Shown: positions 45,917 through 55,011 of the stretch, piece after piece
Layout of the letters: every line of letters begins with the position of its first letter
Numbering within the stretch: position 1 is the first letter of the stretch
Translations under genes and position numbers: made by a program
The notes under the pieces: model-generated
The model's input: the letters and a program-made list of their open reading frames with translations, nothing else
The model's database searches: none
Told to the model about the DNA's origin: nothing
From: Paraburkholderia eburnea
GTDB lineage: Bacteria > Pseudomonadota > Gammaproteobacteria > Burkholderiales > Burkholderiaceae
Length of the DNA stretch: 64,000 bases
Assembly: GCF_002917095.1 (NCBI RefSeq)
Contig: NZ_PQGA01000008.1
Span: 186,001-250,000, forward strand
Direction of reading: 5' to 3'

Positions 45917-46933
45917 TTAGAAGCCTTCGAGCACGATCTTGCCGCGCGCGCGATTGGTCTCGATCAGTTCGTGAGCGCGACGCAGATTCGCGGCATTGAT
46001 GCTGCCGAAGCGTTCGTTGAGCGTCGTGCGCAGCACGCCTTCGTCGATCAGGCGCGCGACGCGGTCGAGCAGTTCATGCTGGCGAATCTGGTCCGCCGTC
46101 CCGAACATCGAACGCGTGAACATGAACTCCCAATGCAGCGACACAGCCTTCGTCTTGAGCTTGCGGAAGTCGATGATCTCGGGGTCGTCGATCAGACCCA
46201 CGCGGCCTTGCGGCTTGATCGACGCCACGATCTCGTCGAAGTGACGATCGGTCTGGTTCAGGCTCGCGATGTATTCCACGCCGTCGAAGCCAATGCGCTT
46301 GAGTTCCTGCGAAAGCGGTCGGGTATGGTCGATCACGTGATGCGCGCCCAGTTCCGTGACCCATTGCGCCGTCTCGGGACGCGAGGCCGTGCCGATCACC
46401 GTGAGGCCCGTCAACTGCCGCGCAAGCTGCACGAGAATCGAGCCGACACCGCCCGCCGCGCCGATCACGAGCAAGGCCTGGCCATTGGCCTCGCGGCCTT
46501 CCGGCACACCGAGCCGGTCGAACAGCAACTCCCACGCCGTGATGGCCGTGAGGGGCAGCGCCGCCGCCTGCGCGAAGTCCAGCGTCGCGGGCATGTGGCC
46601 AACGATGCGCTCGTCCACCACATGAAGTTCGCTATTGGTGCCGGGCCGCACGAGCGAGCCTGCATACCAGACCTTATCGCCCGGCTTGAAGAGCGTCACA
46701 TCCTTGCCGACCGCGCGCACCACGCCGCTCGCGTCCCAACCCAGCACCTTCGGCTGACCGTCTTCGGGCGCCATGCGCGCCCGCACCTTCGCATCCACGG
46801 GATTGACCGACACGGCATGTACTTCGACCAGCAGATCGTGCGCGCCCGGCGTCGGATCGGGCAGTTCGAGATCGATCAACGATTCGGGGTCGGTAATCGG
46901 CAGGCTGCGGTGGTAGCCAATCGCTTTCATCAT
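45917..46933 (-). CDS. Zinc-type alcohol dehydrogenase-like NAD(P)H:quinone oxidoreductase
   Basis: Medium-chain dehydrogenase/reductase of 338 aa. The N-terminal GroES-like domain begins MKAIGYHRSLPITDPESLID and includes VSVNPVDAKVRARM, typical of the quinone-reductase-like subgroup. The Rossmann motif is LLVIGAAGGVGSILVQLARQ near residue 150. It lacks the zinc ligands of true alcohol dehydrogenases, so it probably reduces quinones or enones with NADPH. It follows an ABM-monooxygenase gene by 57 bp on the same strand. Confidence 0.9.
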   Translation of the reverse strand: MMKAIGYHRSLPITDPESLIDLELPDPTPGAHDLLVEVHAVSVNPVDAKVRARMAPEDGQPKVLGWDASGVVRAVGKDVTLFKPGDKVWYAGSLVRPGTNSELHVVDERIVGHMPATLDFAQAAALPLTAITAWELLFDRLGVPEGREANGQALLVIGAAGGVGSILVQLARQLTGLTVIGTASRPETAQWVTELGAHHVIDHTRPLSQELKRIGFDGVEYIASLNQTDRHFDEIVASIKPQGRVGLIDDPEIIDFRKLKTKAVSLHWEFMFTRSMFGTADQIRQHELLDRVARLIDEGVLRTTLNERFGSINAANLRRAHELIETNRARGKIVLEGF

Positions 46934-46990
46934 GCTTCTCCGGTTGAAAACACTTGAATTGATTTGATTCGAAGGAAAAACAGCGAAACC

Positions 46991-47284
46991 TCAACGGACG
47001 TGCAGCGGCTCGAAATGAATCAGTTCGGGGTCCGCCGCGAAATACGGCCAGAGCATATGCAGAAACGGCGCGAAATCGGCGTGCGCCATAAAAGCGCTCT
47101 GGGCATCGAGACTATCCCATTCGATTTCCAGCACGTAGCAGCCCGCGTCTTCGCATTGTGGACCAAGCCGATGGCCGCGATAGCCCTCCTTGTTCGCCAG
47201 CAAACCGCTTGCCGTCTGCCACACTGCTTCGAACGCCGATGCCTTCTCGGGCCGCAAATGAAAACGCGCGATTGCGATCAGCAC
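46991..47284 (-). CDS. Antibiotic biosynthesis monooxygenase (ABM) domain protein
   Basis: Small protein of 97 aa with one ABM/dimeric alpha-beta-barrel fold, cofactor-free, thought to oxidise quinol-like compounds or act in stress detoxification. LIAIARFHLRPEKASAFEAV and EIEWDSLDAQSAFMAHADFA are typical. The GTG at 47284 follows a strong GGGAGG with 6-base spacing and gives the normal domain start, so it is preferred over an ATG at 47317. It is probably co-transcribed with the quinone-oxidoreductase-like gene. Confidence 0.78.
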   Translation of the reverse strand: MLIAIARFHLRPEKASAFEAVWQTASGLLANKEGYRGHRLGPQCEDAGCYVLEIEWDSLDAQSAFMAHADFAPFLHMLWPYFAADPELIHFEPLHVR

Positions 47285-47435
47285 GGTGCGCCTCCCATTG
47301 CGTTTGCTGTTCGTCATGGGATGGAATGATGGACGAAGTGGCGCGCCCGGCCCAGAGGCCAGGCGCGCAAGCAGTTTCAAAGCACGATTGAAAATGCGCC
47401 TGCGCGAGCAGGCACAAGGAGGCACAAGCAGCGGC

Positions 47436-48335
47436 TCAGCCGAGATAGGCGGCGAAGCGCTGCTGGAGAAAGTCGCGCAACGCGCTAACCGTGGGCGAAA
47501 GCATCGCGCGGTGTGCGCAGACGAGATTGAGCGGCGCATGCTCCGTGCCAAAGTGCGCCATGGCCGGCTCCAGCAAACCAGCCTTGAGATCGGCGTGTAC
47601 GTCCAGGCGCGACTTGTAGGCCAGCCCCATTCCCGCCAGTGCCCATTTGCGCACGAGTTCGCCGTCGTCGCTGCTGCGGTTGCCGTGCACGCTCACGACG
47701 ACGGGTTCGTCGTCGCTAAAGAAGGTCCAGCGGTCGTGCAACGTGTCGCTCAAGGCGAAACGCAGGCAGTTGTGACGCGCCAGATCGGCGGGCGTCGCGG
47801 GTTTGCCGTGACGCGCGAAGTAATCGGGCGTGGCGCACAGCACGCGGCGATTGTCGGGCACGAGCGGCAGCGCCACGAGGCTCGAATCCTCGGGGACGCC
47901 GTAGCGGATCGCGAGGCCAATCGGCGCGCGGAACATATCCGCGATCTGGTCGCCAATGCGCACCTGCAGCGAAACCGCCGGATATTGGGCCTGAAAATCG
48001 TCGAGCCAGCCGATCAGCAGGTTGCGCCCCAGATCCGAGGGCATCGACAGCGACACCGTGCCGCCGATCATCTTGCGTCCATGTGCGACGGCGTTCTGCC
48101 CCGCCTCCAGCTGCTCGATGGCGTTGCGCGCGAACGCCAGGTAGCGCTCGCCATCGGCGGTCAGCCTCAGGCTGCGGGTCGAGCGCGCGAAGAGCCGCGC
48201 GCCGAGTTCCGCCTCCAGCCGCTTGAGGCCCGCGCTCGCCACGGCGGGCGTGAGATCGAGCTGGCGCGCAGCGGCCGAAAGGCTGCCGTTAGCCGCCGCG
48301 GAGACAAAAATCACGAGGTCTTCGAGTCGGATCAT
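47436..48335 (-). CDS. LysR-family transcriptional regulator
   Basis: LysR regulator of 299 aa. The HTH reads FVSAAANGSLSAAARQLDLT, then GLKRLEAELGARLFARSTRS. The effector domain has AQYPAVSLQVRIGDQIADMF. It lies 151 bp upstream of the ABM and quinone-oxidoreductase genes on the same strand. The two LysR genes flanking that pair make it unclear which one controls it. Confidence 0.9.
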   Translation of the reverse strand: MIRLEDLVIFVSAAANGSLSAAARQLDLTPAVASAGLKRLEAELGARLFARSTRSLRLTADGERYLAFARNAIEQLEAGQNAVAHGRKMIGGTVSLSMPSDLGRNLLIGWLDDFQAQYPAVSLQVRIGDQIADMFRAPIGLAIRYGVPEDSSLVALPLVPDNRRVLCATPDYFARHGKPATPADLARHNCLRFALSDTLHDRWTFFSDDEPVVVSVHGNRSSDDGELVRKWALAGMGLAYKSRLDVHADLKAGLLEPAMAHFGTEHAPLNLVCAHRAMLSPTVSALRDFLQQRFAAYLG

Positions 48336-48576
48336 GAGTTTGCGTGGACGGTCCTGTTACGCCAGATAAGGTTTAAATACTTCGGATACCGTAGTGAATT
48401 TCTATTCAAGGAAATCGAGCAGCGTGCTTGCCCGACGAACGGCCGATGTCGCTTGACGACTCAGCGTCCTTCCATCGCTTCCACAGCAACGATTTTTGTT
48501 CGGCGGATAACCCGCATCGCGTCTTTCTTCTTGTTCAGCTACCTTACCTTCTGGGGCAGCATTAGACCAGAAGTCG
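48336..48576. other. intergenic region, no gene supported
   Basis: Between a LysR gene and the IS3 fragment. A - strand frame of 68 codons (48402-48608) is rich in Ser/Arg/Asn and unrecognised. GC is lower than the flanks, in line with inserted or decayed DNA. Confidence 0.4.
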
Positions 48577-48657
48577 GCGTTGTGCGAGATCTTCAGGGTA
48601 AGCGTCAACGGCTATCGTGCGTGGAAGCGCGGCGGTACGCCCGAGAAACGGTCACTC
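48577..48657 (+). mobile_element. IS3-family OrfB transposase fragment
   Basis: The frame reads LCEIFRVSVNGYRAWKRGGT then PEKRS, the N-terminal HTH-like segment of IS3-type OrfB transposases (MCxxLxVSxSGYYAWxxR). It stops matching after about 27 codons and no DDE domain, OrfA or terminal repeats are nearby. It is a scar of an old insertion just upstream of the FAD monooxygenase gene. Confidence 0.6.
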
Positions 48658-48793
48658 GATTCGGTCGCCCGAATCGGCGACAATCAAGGGCACATGGTTG
48701 ACAAAGTAGCCTTCGAAGAAGGGCCAGACCATTGCCCGTACAGTGCTTTTGTTCATATCCGAGGATGGGCAAACGCCCTGCCAGGAGCAGATC

Positions 48794-50386
48794 ATGGAAG
48801 ACGTGGACGTACTCATCGTGGGCGCGGGCCCGGTCGGATTGCTGCTGGGCGCCGAGTTGCGACGCGACCACGTCGCGGTGAAAGTGATCGACAGCATGGC
48901 GGGAAGAGGGTTTTTCTGCAAAGCGCTCGGCGTGACGCCTCGCACGCTTGAGATTTTCGATGATCTAGGAATCGCCGATCGCGCAATCGCTGCCGGCGTA
49001 TGGCTCACCGGCGTTGAAACGTGGGTCGACGGGGCAATGGTGCCTAAGCGAAGCATGCAGGTGCCAGAAGAAGGCTTGCCCTATGGGTCCCTTTCGCTTG
49101 CGCAATACGAGACGGAACGGCTGCTCGAAGCGACGTACGCGGAACACGGCGGTCAGGTGAATTACGGCTGCACGCTAGATAGTTTCATCGATCACGGCGA
49201 CGCAGTCGAGGCCCATTTGACCGGACCGCAGGGTCAAGCGCTCACTGTTCATTGCAAATGGCTGGTCGGGTGCGATGGCGCGCACAGCAAGGTCCGGTCA
49301 GGGCTGGGACTAACCTTCGAAGGCGAGCGATACCCGCAAACTTTTGCACTGGCCGATCTCGACGTGGACTGGCCGTATCCGCGCGGGCCCATGTATCGAT
49401 TCGAGTGGACCGATGCAGCGCGCGCGAAAACCAGCCTCGCGGCTGTCCCCATTCGAGGCTCCGCGCAGCGCTATCGGCTCTCGATGATCGTGCCCGAAGA
49501 ACGTGCCGCTTCACTCGCGGGCACTGACGCTCCCGACTTCGAAACGATGTGCAGCCTCATGCTGCCCTCCCTGCCGGAAGGCACACGACTATCGTCGATG
49601 CGATGGTCGTCGGTCTATCGGGTCAGCCATCGTATCGCATCCGCTTATGGGCGAGGCCGGGTGTTCATTGCCGGCGACGCCGCGCACATTCATCCGCCCG
49701 TCGGTGGACAGGGCATGAACACGGGCCTCCAGGACGCGCACAATCTCGCGTGGAAACTTGCGCATGTCGCGAAGGGACTGGCGGGTCCGGCATTGCTCGA
49801 CAGCTATGCCGCAGAGCGGCGTCCCGTGGGCATCGATGTCGTCAAGTCGACGAGTGCGGCGCTTAATGCAGTCCTCACGCGCCAGGCCGCCAACCCGGCG
49901 ATGCGTGAGACCCAACTGCTGGTCACCTATCGCGGGAGCCCCATTGTTACTGACCTTTGTGCTCACGCAGATGATGAATCGCCCGCCCCCGGTGACCGCC
50001 TGCCTGATGCGCAGGGCTTGGCCGAGCGCTTCGTCGGCCATGCAAGGCGATTGCATGACTATGTCGGCGCGGGGCGACATTGGCTCATCGGCTATGTTGA
50101 CGCGGACGGGCCGCAATATCACGCCTTCATCGAGGGATGTCGCGCGCTTGCCGAGTCGCTACCCGGCGCCGCATCGGCCGTGCTCGTCACGCCTGCGGAT
50201 TGCGAACTGCCCGTGTCCGAACTCATGACGATAGTGACGGACGCCACGGGTGACTTTGCGAGGACGTTCCATGCGAAGGGCGGTGAAGTATGGATCGCCA
50301 GACCAGACGGTCATATTGGCTGGAGAAGTGACGACTGTTCGGGCGCTGCAATCAGGTGCTGGCTGGATGGCTTGAGCCCGCAATGA
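48794..50386 (+). CDS. FAD-dependent aromatic monooxygenase (PheA/MhpA type)
   Basis: Class A flavoprotein hydroxylase of 530 aa using NAD(P)H and O2 on aromatic or polyketide substrates. Visible are the N-terminal GxGxxG (VLIVGAGPVGLLLGAELRRD), the DG motif (WLVGCDGAHSKVRSGLG) near residue 160 and the GD motif (VFIAGDAAHIHPPVGGQGMN, then TGLQDAHNLAWKL) near residue 300. The C-terminal thioredoxin-like domain ends near residue 525. The ATG at 48794 follows AGGAG with 7-base spacing. The substrate is unknown and no pathway partners adjoin it. Confidence 0.9.
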   Translation: MEDVDVLIVGAGPVGLLLGAELRRDHVAVKVIDSMAGRGFFCKALGVTPRTLEIFDDLGIADRAIAAGVWLTGVETWVDGAMVPKRSMQVPEEGLPYGSLSLAQYETERLLEATYAEHGGQVNYGCTLDSFIDHGDAVEAHLTGPQGQALTVHCKWLVGCDGAHSKVRSGLGLTFEGERYPQTFALADLDVDWPYPRGPMYRFEWTDAARAKTSLAAVPIRGSAQRYRLSMIVPEERAASLAGTDAPDFETMCSLMLPSLPEGTRLSSMRWSSVYRVSHRIASAYGRGRVFIAGDAAHIHPPVGGQGMNTGLQDAHNLAWKLAHVAKGLAGPALLDSYAAERRPVGIDVVKSTSAALNAVLTRQAANPAMRETQLLVTYRGSPIVTDLCAHADDESPAPGDRLPDAQGLAERFVGHARRLHDYVGAGRHWLIGYVDADGPQYHAFIEGCRALAESLPGAASAVLVTPADCELPVSELMTIVTDATGDFARTFHAKGGEVWIARPDGHIGWRSDDCSGAAIRCWLDGLSPQ

Positions 50387-50565
50387 AGCCATACAGGCGG
50401 GGACGGCATGGTACGCGCCGTCGATGCGTAAGCGAGCGCTTCGCGGTGTGCCGGCTCGCGGCTCGCAGTGCGGCCATCGGCGATCAACCGGCGGTAGGGC
50501 GTCCCGGACGTTTGGACGTCCACTTCGCGCCAATACCGGCCCTCGCCTGACTCCGCGCGCCCAAG

Positions 50566-51174
50566 ATGATTCCCTCCGCCCGGTATGTCCTGGCATTCGT
50601 TGTCAACGTGGCCTTGCCCGCAGTGACTTACCGGATGACACTTCCCGACTGGGGGCTGTCGGGCGCGCTGATGGCGTCGAGCCTACCGTTGCTCGGCTGG
50701 ATGACGTTCGATTTCGCTCGTTTCAGGCATTTTGATGCGTTGAGCGCAATCGTGCTTGCAAGCCTCGCCATGTCGCTGCTTTTGCTCATGTCGCCTGCCG
50801 GTCGATGGCTGCGCGAATCAGGTGAACCACTGGTGAGCGGCTTTATTGGCGTGCTCTTCCTCGTCTCTTTATTGGTTAGTCGCCCACTCGTGTTCTATCT
50901 TGGGAGATCGACGTTGGCGCGCGAGCACCAGGGGCGTGAGCAGGAATTCGACGAGATGTGGATGTCCCGCCCGGGACTCAGAAAATCCATCCGGGTAATG
51001 ACGGCCGTCTGGGGAGTCGGCCTTGTTGGTGAATGCGTGATCCGTGTCGCTATCGTGAGGCACGTCGGCGATCACGATGTCGATCGACTTTCCACTTTGG
51101 TCAGATATGGAACTTATGCCGGGCTGACAGCGTGGTCGATTCTGTACCGACACGCGTATTTAAAGAGGGCATAA
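50566..51174 (+). CDS. VC0807-family conserved membrane protein
   Basis: Protein of 202 aa with about five to six TM segments. It contains YVLAFVVNVALPAVTYRMTL, SSLPLLGWMTFDFARFRHFD and LVSRPLVFYLGRSTLARE, features of the VC0807 family of conserved inner-membrane proteins. Function is unknown. It lies 179 bp downstream of the FAD monooxygenase on the same strand; 50387-50565 holds nothing recognisable. Confidence 0.8.
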   Translation: MIPSARYVLAFVVNVALPAVTYRMTLPDWGLSGALMASSLPLLGWMTFDFARFRHFDALSAIVLASLAMSLLLLMSPAGRWLRESGEPLVSGFIGVLFLVSLLVSRPLVFYLGRSTLAREHQGREQEFDEMWMSRPGLRKSIRVMTAVWGVGLVGECVIRVAIVRHVGDHDVDRLSTLVRYGTYAGLTAWSILYRHAYLKRA

Positions 51175-51362
51175 CCACCCGTTTAAAGACTGCAACTGAC
51201 ACCGGATTGGGTGTTAGCGAACGTGCACAACGAGTCGGCGGCGCACCAATGCGCCAGACCGCATAAGTATCGAACGATAACTTGGTTGGGCCTGCGGCCA
51301 AAAAGCATTACGGTGAGATACTGTGCGCGACGTCCGCGCGCGTTTTGTCGCGTCCCGATTCC

Positions 51363-52325
51363 ATGCCGCCCAACGTCGATGCGTTTTCCGCCTGGCTGAT
51401 CGAAGGCCTCGAAGTCACCAGCACGCTGTTTCACGTCGGTCAGTATTGCGGCGCCTGGCAAGCCTCCACGAGTGGCCATCGCCGCGCCAGTTTTCACCTC
51501 GTCCTGCACGGGCGCTGCTGGCTGCATCTCCCGGCGCGGCCCGGCCGCCCGGCGCACAGCGTCCCGCTCGCGGCCGGTGACGCCGTATTCCTGCTCGACG
51601 ACGTGACGCACTGTCTGTCGCCCCAGGCGCGGCCTCCGCAGGCTGGCCACGAAAGCGCGCGCCACGGTGCGATGACGCCGCTCGGCACGACCAACGAACC
51701 CGAACCGGGCAGTCTCGGGCTTGCCTGCGGTTTCTTCGAATTCAAGTCCGGTCTCGATGGCTTGATGCTGGATCTGTTGCCCGATTATGTGATCGCGCGG
51801 CACGATCAACCCGCGCTGCACGGCGCTCGCCAGATCTTCGAGCTGATCCGCGCCGAGGCGCATCTCGATCCGCACACGCCCTCGCCGCTGATCGCGCGTC
51901 TGACAAGCCTGCTGTTTCTCTACACGCTGCGCGCGCTCGACTCGAACGTCGAACTGACGCCGTGTTTCTGGGCGCTGCTGCGTCGCCCGGCGTTCGTGCC
52001 GCTCGTCGCGGCCATCGTCGCCGAGCCGGGCAAGCGCTGGACCACCGCGAACATGGCCGACTTCGTTCACATGTCACGCGCGCGTTTCTGCAAACAGTTC
52101 GCCGAACTGTGCGGTCAGCCGCCCGCGCAATTCCTCACGCTCGTGCGCATGAAGCTCGCCGCGTCGATGCTGAGCACCGGCAAGAGCCTGCTCGATGCCG
52201 CCGGGCAAGTGGGCTATCAGTCCGAATCGGCGTTCGCGCAGGCGTTCAAACGCGTGACCGGCGTTCAGCCCGGCGCATGGCGGCGCGCGGCCGCGGGCGA
52301 CGCAGCGCTTGCCGCGCTACACTAA
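51363..52325 (+). CDS. AraC-family regulator of the organosulfur-like cluster
   Basis: AraC regulator of 320 aa. The N-terminal cupin-like sensor (AraC_binding type) includes RASFHLVLHGRCWLHLPARP and VPLAAGDAVFLLDDVTHCL. The two C-terminal HTHs read NMADFVHMSRARFCKQFAEL, and LLDAAGQVGYQSESAFAQAF. The ATG at 51363 (MPPNVDAF) gives the usual domain start; the longer frame to 51282 has no support. It is encoded 138 bp upstream of the cmd-like gene and on the same strand, so control of that cluster is likely. Confidence 0.88.
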   Translation: MPPNVDAFSAWLIEGLEVTSTLFHVGQYCGAWQASTSGHRRASFHLVLHGRCWLHLPARPGRPAHSVPLAAGDAVFLLDDVTHCLSPQARPPQAGHESARHGAMTPLGTTNEPEPGSLGLACGFFEFKSGLDGLMLDLLPDYVIARHDQPALHGARQIFELIRAEAHLDPHTPSPLIARLTSLLFLYTLRALDSNVELTPCFWALLRRPAFVPLVAAIVAEPGKRWTTANMADFVHMSRARFCKQFAELCGQPPAQFLTLVRMKLAASMLSTGKSLLDAAGQVGYQSESAFAQAFKRVTGVQPGAWRRAAAGDAALAALH

Positions 52326-52398
52326 GCCACGCCGTTCCGGACGCAACCGGGCTTCCCGCCGAGCAAGACAATCCCGCATGAATCGCGGACAGCGGCGC

Positions 52399-52428
52399 AT
52401 TCTCCGCGCACGTCGGCGCGCGGAGAAT
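52399..52428. promoter_or_regulatory. 11-bp inverted repeat upstream of AhpD-like gene
   Basis: ATTCTCCGCGC-N8-GCGCGGAGAAT, a perfect 11-bp stem located 74 bp after the AraC stop and 35 bp before the next start. There is no T run, so an operator or attenuating hairpin is at least as likely as a terminator. Confidence 0.55.
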
Positions 52429-52463
52429 CGGTGCATTGATCTGCCTACCCGCGAGGACTACTC

Positions 52464-53051
52464 ATGAGCCGTTTGCCGCTGCATACCGTCGAAAGCGCCC
52501 CCGAGGCGAGCCGCCCGTTCCTTGAGCGCTCTCTGGCCGCGAATGGCTTTTTGCCCAACCTGGTGGCGTCGCTCGCGAATGCGCCCGTCGCGCTCGAAAC
52601 CTATCTGAGCGTCGGCGAGATCAATGGCCGCAGCGGCCTCACGCTCGCCGAACGCGAAGCCGTGCAGATCACCGCCGCCGCGATTCACGGCTGCGGATTC
52701 TGCGTCGCGGGCCACACGGCCGTGGCATTGAAGAAGGCGCAACTGGCCGCCCCCGTGGTCGATTCGCTACGCACGGGCCGCGAGAGCGGCGACGCGCGCC
52801 TTGACGCGGTGGCCGCGTTCACGCGCGCCGTGATCGCCACGCGCGGCGCCGTGGCGGACGACGCGCGCGCTGCATTCGCCGCCGCCGGTTTCAGCGACGC
52901 CAACGCGCTCGAAGTGATCCTGGGCGTGAGTCTCGCCACGCTCTGCAATTTCGCCAACAACTTCGCGCAGAACGATCTGAATCCGCAACTCGCGAACTAT
53001 CGCTGGAACCCGGACGACTACACGAACCGCGCCGTGGAACAGACGTCATGA
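52464..53051 (+). CDS. Carboxymuconolactone decarboxylase / AhpD-like protein
   Basis: All-helical protein of 195 aa with the peroxidase-related AhpD signature: Glu near residue 64 (LAEREAVQITAAAIHGCGFC), Cys77 and Cys80 in CGFC, and His84. This CxxC...H set is the catalytic site of AhpD-like alkylhydroperoxidases. It is the first gene of a run that continues with an acyl-CoA-dehydrogenase-like flavoprotein (4-base overlap) and an ABC importer, a combination found near sulfonate/sulfone utilisation genes. A redox role in that pathway is inferred. Confidence 0.87.
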   Translation: MSRLPLHTVESAPEASRPFLERSLAANGFLPNLVASLANAPVALETYLSVGEINGRSGLTLAEREAVQITAAAIHGCGFCVAGHTAVALKKAQLAAPVVDSLRTGRESGDARLDAVAAFTRAVIATRGAVADDARAAFAAAGFSDANALEVILGVSLATLCNFANNFAQNDLNPQLANYRWNPDDYTNRAVEQTS

Positions 53052-54163
53052 CGCGCCCCGCCGAGCACGCGCTGCCCGCCGATCTCGCAGGCTGGCTCGA
53101 TGCGCACGCCGAATCGCTCGACACGGACGCCACGCACGCGGCCGATGTCGTGCCGCGTCTGGGCCGCTCCGGCCTTTTCCGCGTGGGCGTGCCCGAGGCG
53201 CACGGCGGCGCGGGCGGCACCACCGGCGACGCGATCGAGGCCATTGCCGCCGTTGCCCGCCGCTCGCTCGCGAGCGCGTTCGTGTTCTGGGGCCAGCGCA
53301 CCTTCATCGAATATCTGCTGCAAAGCTCAAATGCGGACCTGCGTGCGCGCTGGCTGCCCGCGCTGCTCGCGGGCGACCATGCAGGCGCCACCGGCCTCTC
53401 GAACGCCATGAAATACCTCAGCGCAATCGAGCCGTTGCAGATGCACGCGAGGCCGCTCGATACCGCCGGCACGCGCTTCGCGCTCGACGGCGCGCTGCCG
53501 TGGATCACCAACTTGCGCCGCGAGGGCTTTGTCGTCGCGGCGGCCTTCGATCGTCACGATGGCGCGCCGCCCGCGATTTTCGCGGTGCCGCATGACGCGC
53601 CCGGCATGACGCGCAGCGACGACCTCGACCTGATCGCGTTACGCGGCAGCAATACCGCCGCGCTCACGCTTGAGGGCGCCGAACTCGACGCCGGATGGCT
53701 GATCGACGCCGATGCGCGCGCCTTTCTCGGCCGTGCGCGCCCCGCCTTTCTGGGCCTGCAATGCGGGATGTCGATCGGCCTCGCGCGTCGCGCGCTCGAC
53801 GCCGTGGACGCGAGCAGCCCGGCCGTGCGTGCCGCGCTCATCGACGACGCCCACGCCTTGCGTCATGAACTCGACACCCTCGCCGTGCGCCTCCATGAAG
53901 GTGTGGCGAGCGGCGCATTCGTCGCCGCGCCCGCCGCGCAGTTCGAGTTGCGCATCGCGCTGGCCGCCGTGGTGGACGCGGCAACGCGCCTCGACGTCCA
54001 GGCCGCGGGCGGACGCGGCTATCTGCGCGCGCACGCTTCGCATCCCGGCCCGAACGACACCGCACGGCGCAGCCGCGAAGCCGCCTTCGTGCCGATCGTC
54101 ACGCCGAGCCTCGTGCAACTGAAATCGCAACTCGCGCAGCAACGGCGCAGCGAGGCCGCATGA
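53048..54163 (+). CDS. Acyl-CoA dehydrogenase-like flavoprotein (SfnB/DszC-related)
   Basis: Protein of 371 aa with the acyl-CoA dehydrogenase fold. The N-terminal helical domain has FRVGVPEAHGGAGGTTGDAI, the middle beta-domain has WITNLRREGFVVAAAFDRHD, and the C-terminal helices hold AAGGRGYLRAHA. Members near sulfonate or dimethylsulfone genes are flavin-dependent oxygenases or desulfurisation enzymes rather than true dehydrogenases. The catalytic Glu of fatty-acid dehydrogenases is not evident. The stop overlaps the next start by 4 bases (ATGA). Confidence 0.82.
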   Translation: MTRPAEHALPADLAGWLDAHAESLDTDATHAADVVPRLGRSGLFRVGVPEAHGGAGGTTGDAIEAIAAVARRSLASAFVFWGQRTFIEYLLQSSNADLRARWLPALLAGDHAGATGLSNAMKYLSAIEPLQMHARPLDTAGTRFALDGALPWITNLRREGFVVAAAFDRHDGAPPAIFAVPHDAPGMTRSDDLDLIALRGSNTAALTLEGAELDAGWLIDADARAFLGRARPAFLGLQCGMSIGLARRALDAVDASSPAVRAALIDDAHALRHELDTLAVRLHEGVASGAFVAAPAAQFELRIALAAVVDAATRLDVQAAGGRGYLRAHASHPGPNDTARRSREAAFVPIVTPSLVQLKSQLAQQRRSEAA

Positions 54164-54951
54164 ACGGCTTCGTCGACACGTCGGGCGGCGCGCCGCGTCT
54201 GCAACTGCGCGGCATCGGCTTGCGCCGTCAGCAGCGCAGCGTGCTTGCGAACGTCGATCTCGACGTTGCGCCCGGCGAACTCGTCTCGATCATCGGCGCG
54301 AGCGGCGCGGGCAAGTCCACGCTGCTGCGCGTCGCGGCGGGCCTGATCGCGCCGCATGCGGGCGCCGTGCGCGTGGATGGCGCGCCGCTCGACGGGCCGC
54401 GCCCGGACGTCGCGCTCGCCTTTCAGGACGCGTGCCTGCTGCCGTGGCTGTCGGTCGAGCGCAATGTGGCGTTCGGCCTCGGCTTTCGCAAGCAGCCGAA
54501 GCTGTCGCGCCGCGAACGTGACGCGCGCGTGCACGCCGCGCTGCACGCCGTGGGTCTCGCGCACGCCGCGCATTTCTCCCCGCGCGAGTTGTCCGGCGGC
54601 ATGGCGCAGCGCGCGGCGCTAGCGCGTGCCCTGGCGCGTGCGCCGCGCACGCTGCTGCTGGACGAACCGTTCGGCGCGCTCGACGAACTCACGCGCGGCG
54701 ACATGCAACGCCTGCTCGTACGCGTCGTGCGCGAAAGCGGCGCGGCGACGCTGCTCGTCACGCACGACATCGACGAAGCGCTGCTGGTATCCGACCGCGT
54801 CGCCGTGCTGGGCCCGGACGGCATCGCGCTCGATCTCGCCGTGGGACTGCCCGAGCCGCGCGATGCGCATGTCGAAGCGCTCGGCGCGCTACGCGTGCGG
54901 CTGGTGAGCGCGCTGCACGCGACGATGGCGCGCGCGCCGCATCCCGCCTGA
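54160..54951 (+). CDS. ABC transporter ATP-binding protein (SsuB/TauB-type)
   Basis: Nitrate/sulfonate/taurine-type ABC ATPase of 263 aa. Walker A is GASGAGKSTLLRVAAG near residue 47, the Q-loop is LAFQDACLLPWLSVERNV, the signature is LSGGMAQRAALARAL, and Walker B is TLLLDEPFGALDELT. It energises import by the permease and binding protein that follow. The C terminus ends with ALHATMARAPHPA. Three tandem 12-bp repeats follow the stop. Confidence 0.92.
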   Translation: MNGFVDTSGGAPRLQLRGIGLRRQQRSVLANVDLDVAPGELVSIIGASGAGKSTLLRVAAGLIAPHAGAVRVDGAPLDGPRPDVALAFQDACLLPWLSVERNVAFGLGFRKQPKLSRRERDARVHAALHAVGLAHAAHFSPRELSGGMAQRAALARALARAPRTLLLDEPFGALDELTRGDMQRLLVRVVRESGAATLLVTHDIDEALLVSDRVAVLGPDGIALDLAVGLPEPRDAHVEALGALRVRLVSALHATMARAPHPA

Positions 54952-54952
54952 A

Positions 54953-54988
54953 ACACAGACCGATACACAGTCCGATACACAGACCGAT
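54953..54988. repeat. Three tandem 12-bp repeats
   Basis: ACACAG(A/T)CCGAT repeated three times with one mismatch, starting 1 base after the ATPase stop and ending 23 bp before the binding-protein start. It may be a slippage product or a regulatory array. Confidence 0.85.
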
Positions 54989-55011
54989 ATCCACAAGAGG
55001 AAGGCCCGCCC

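Noticed and set aside
48402..48608. 68-codon frame on the - strand near the IS3 scar
   Set aside because: Overlaps the transposase fragment antisense and has no recognisable features.
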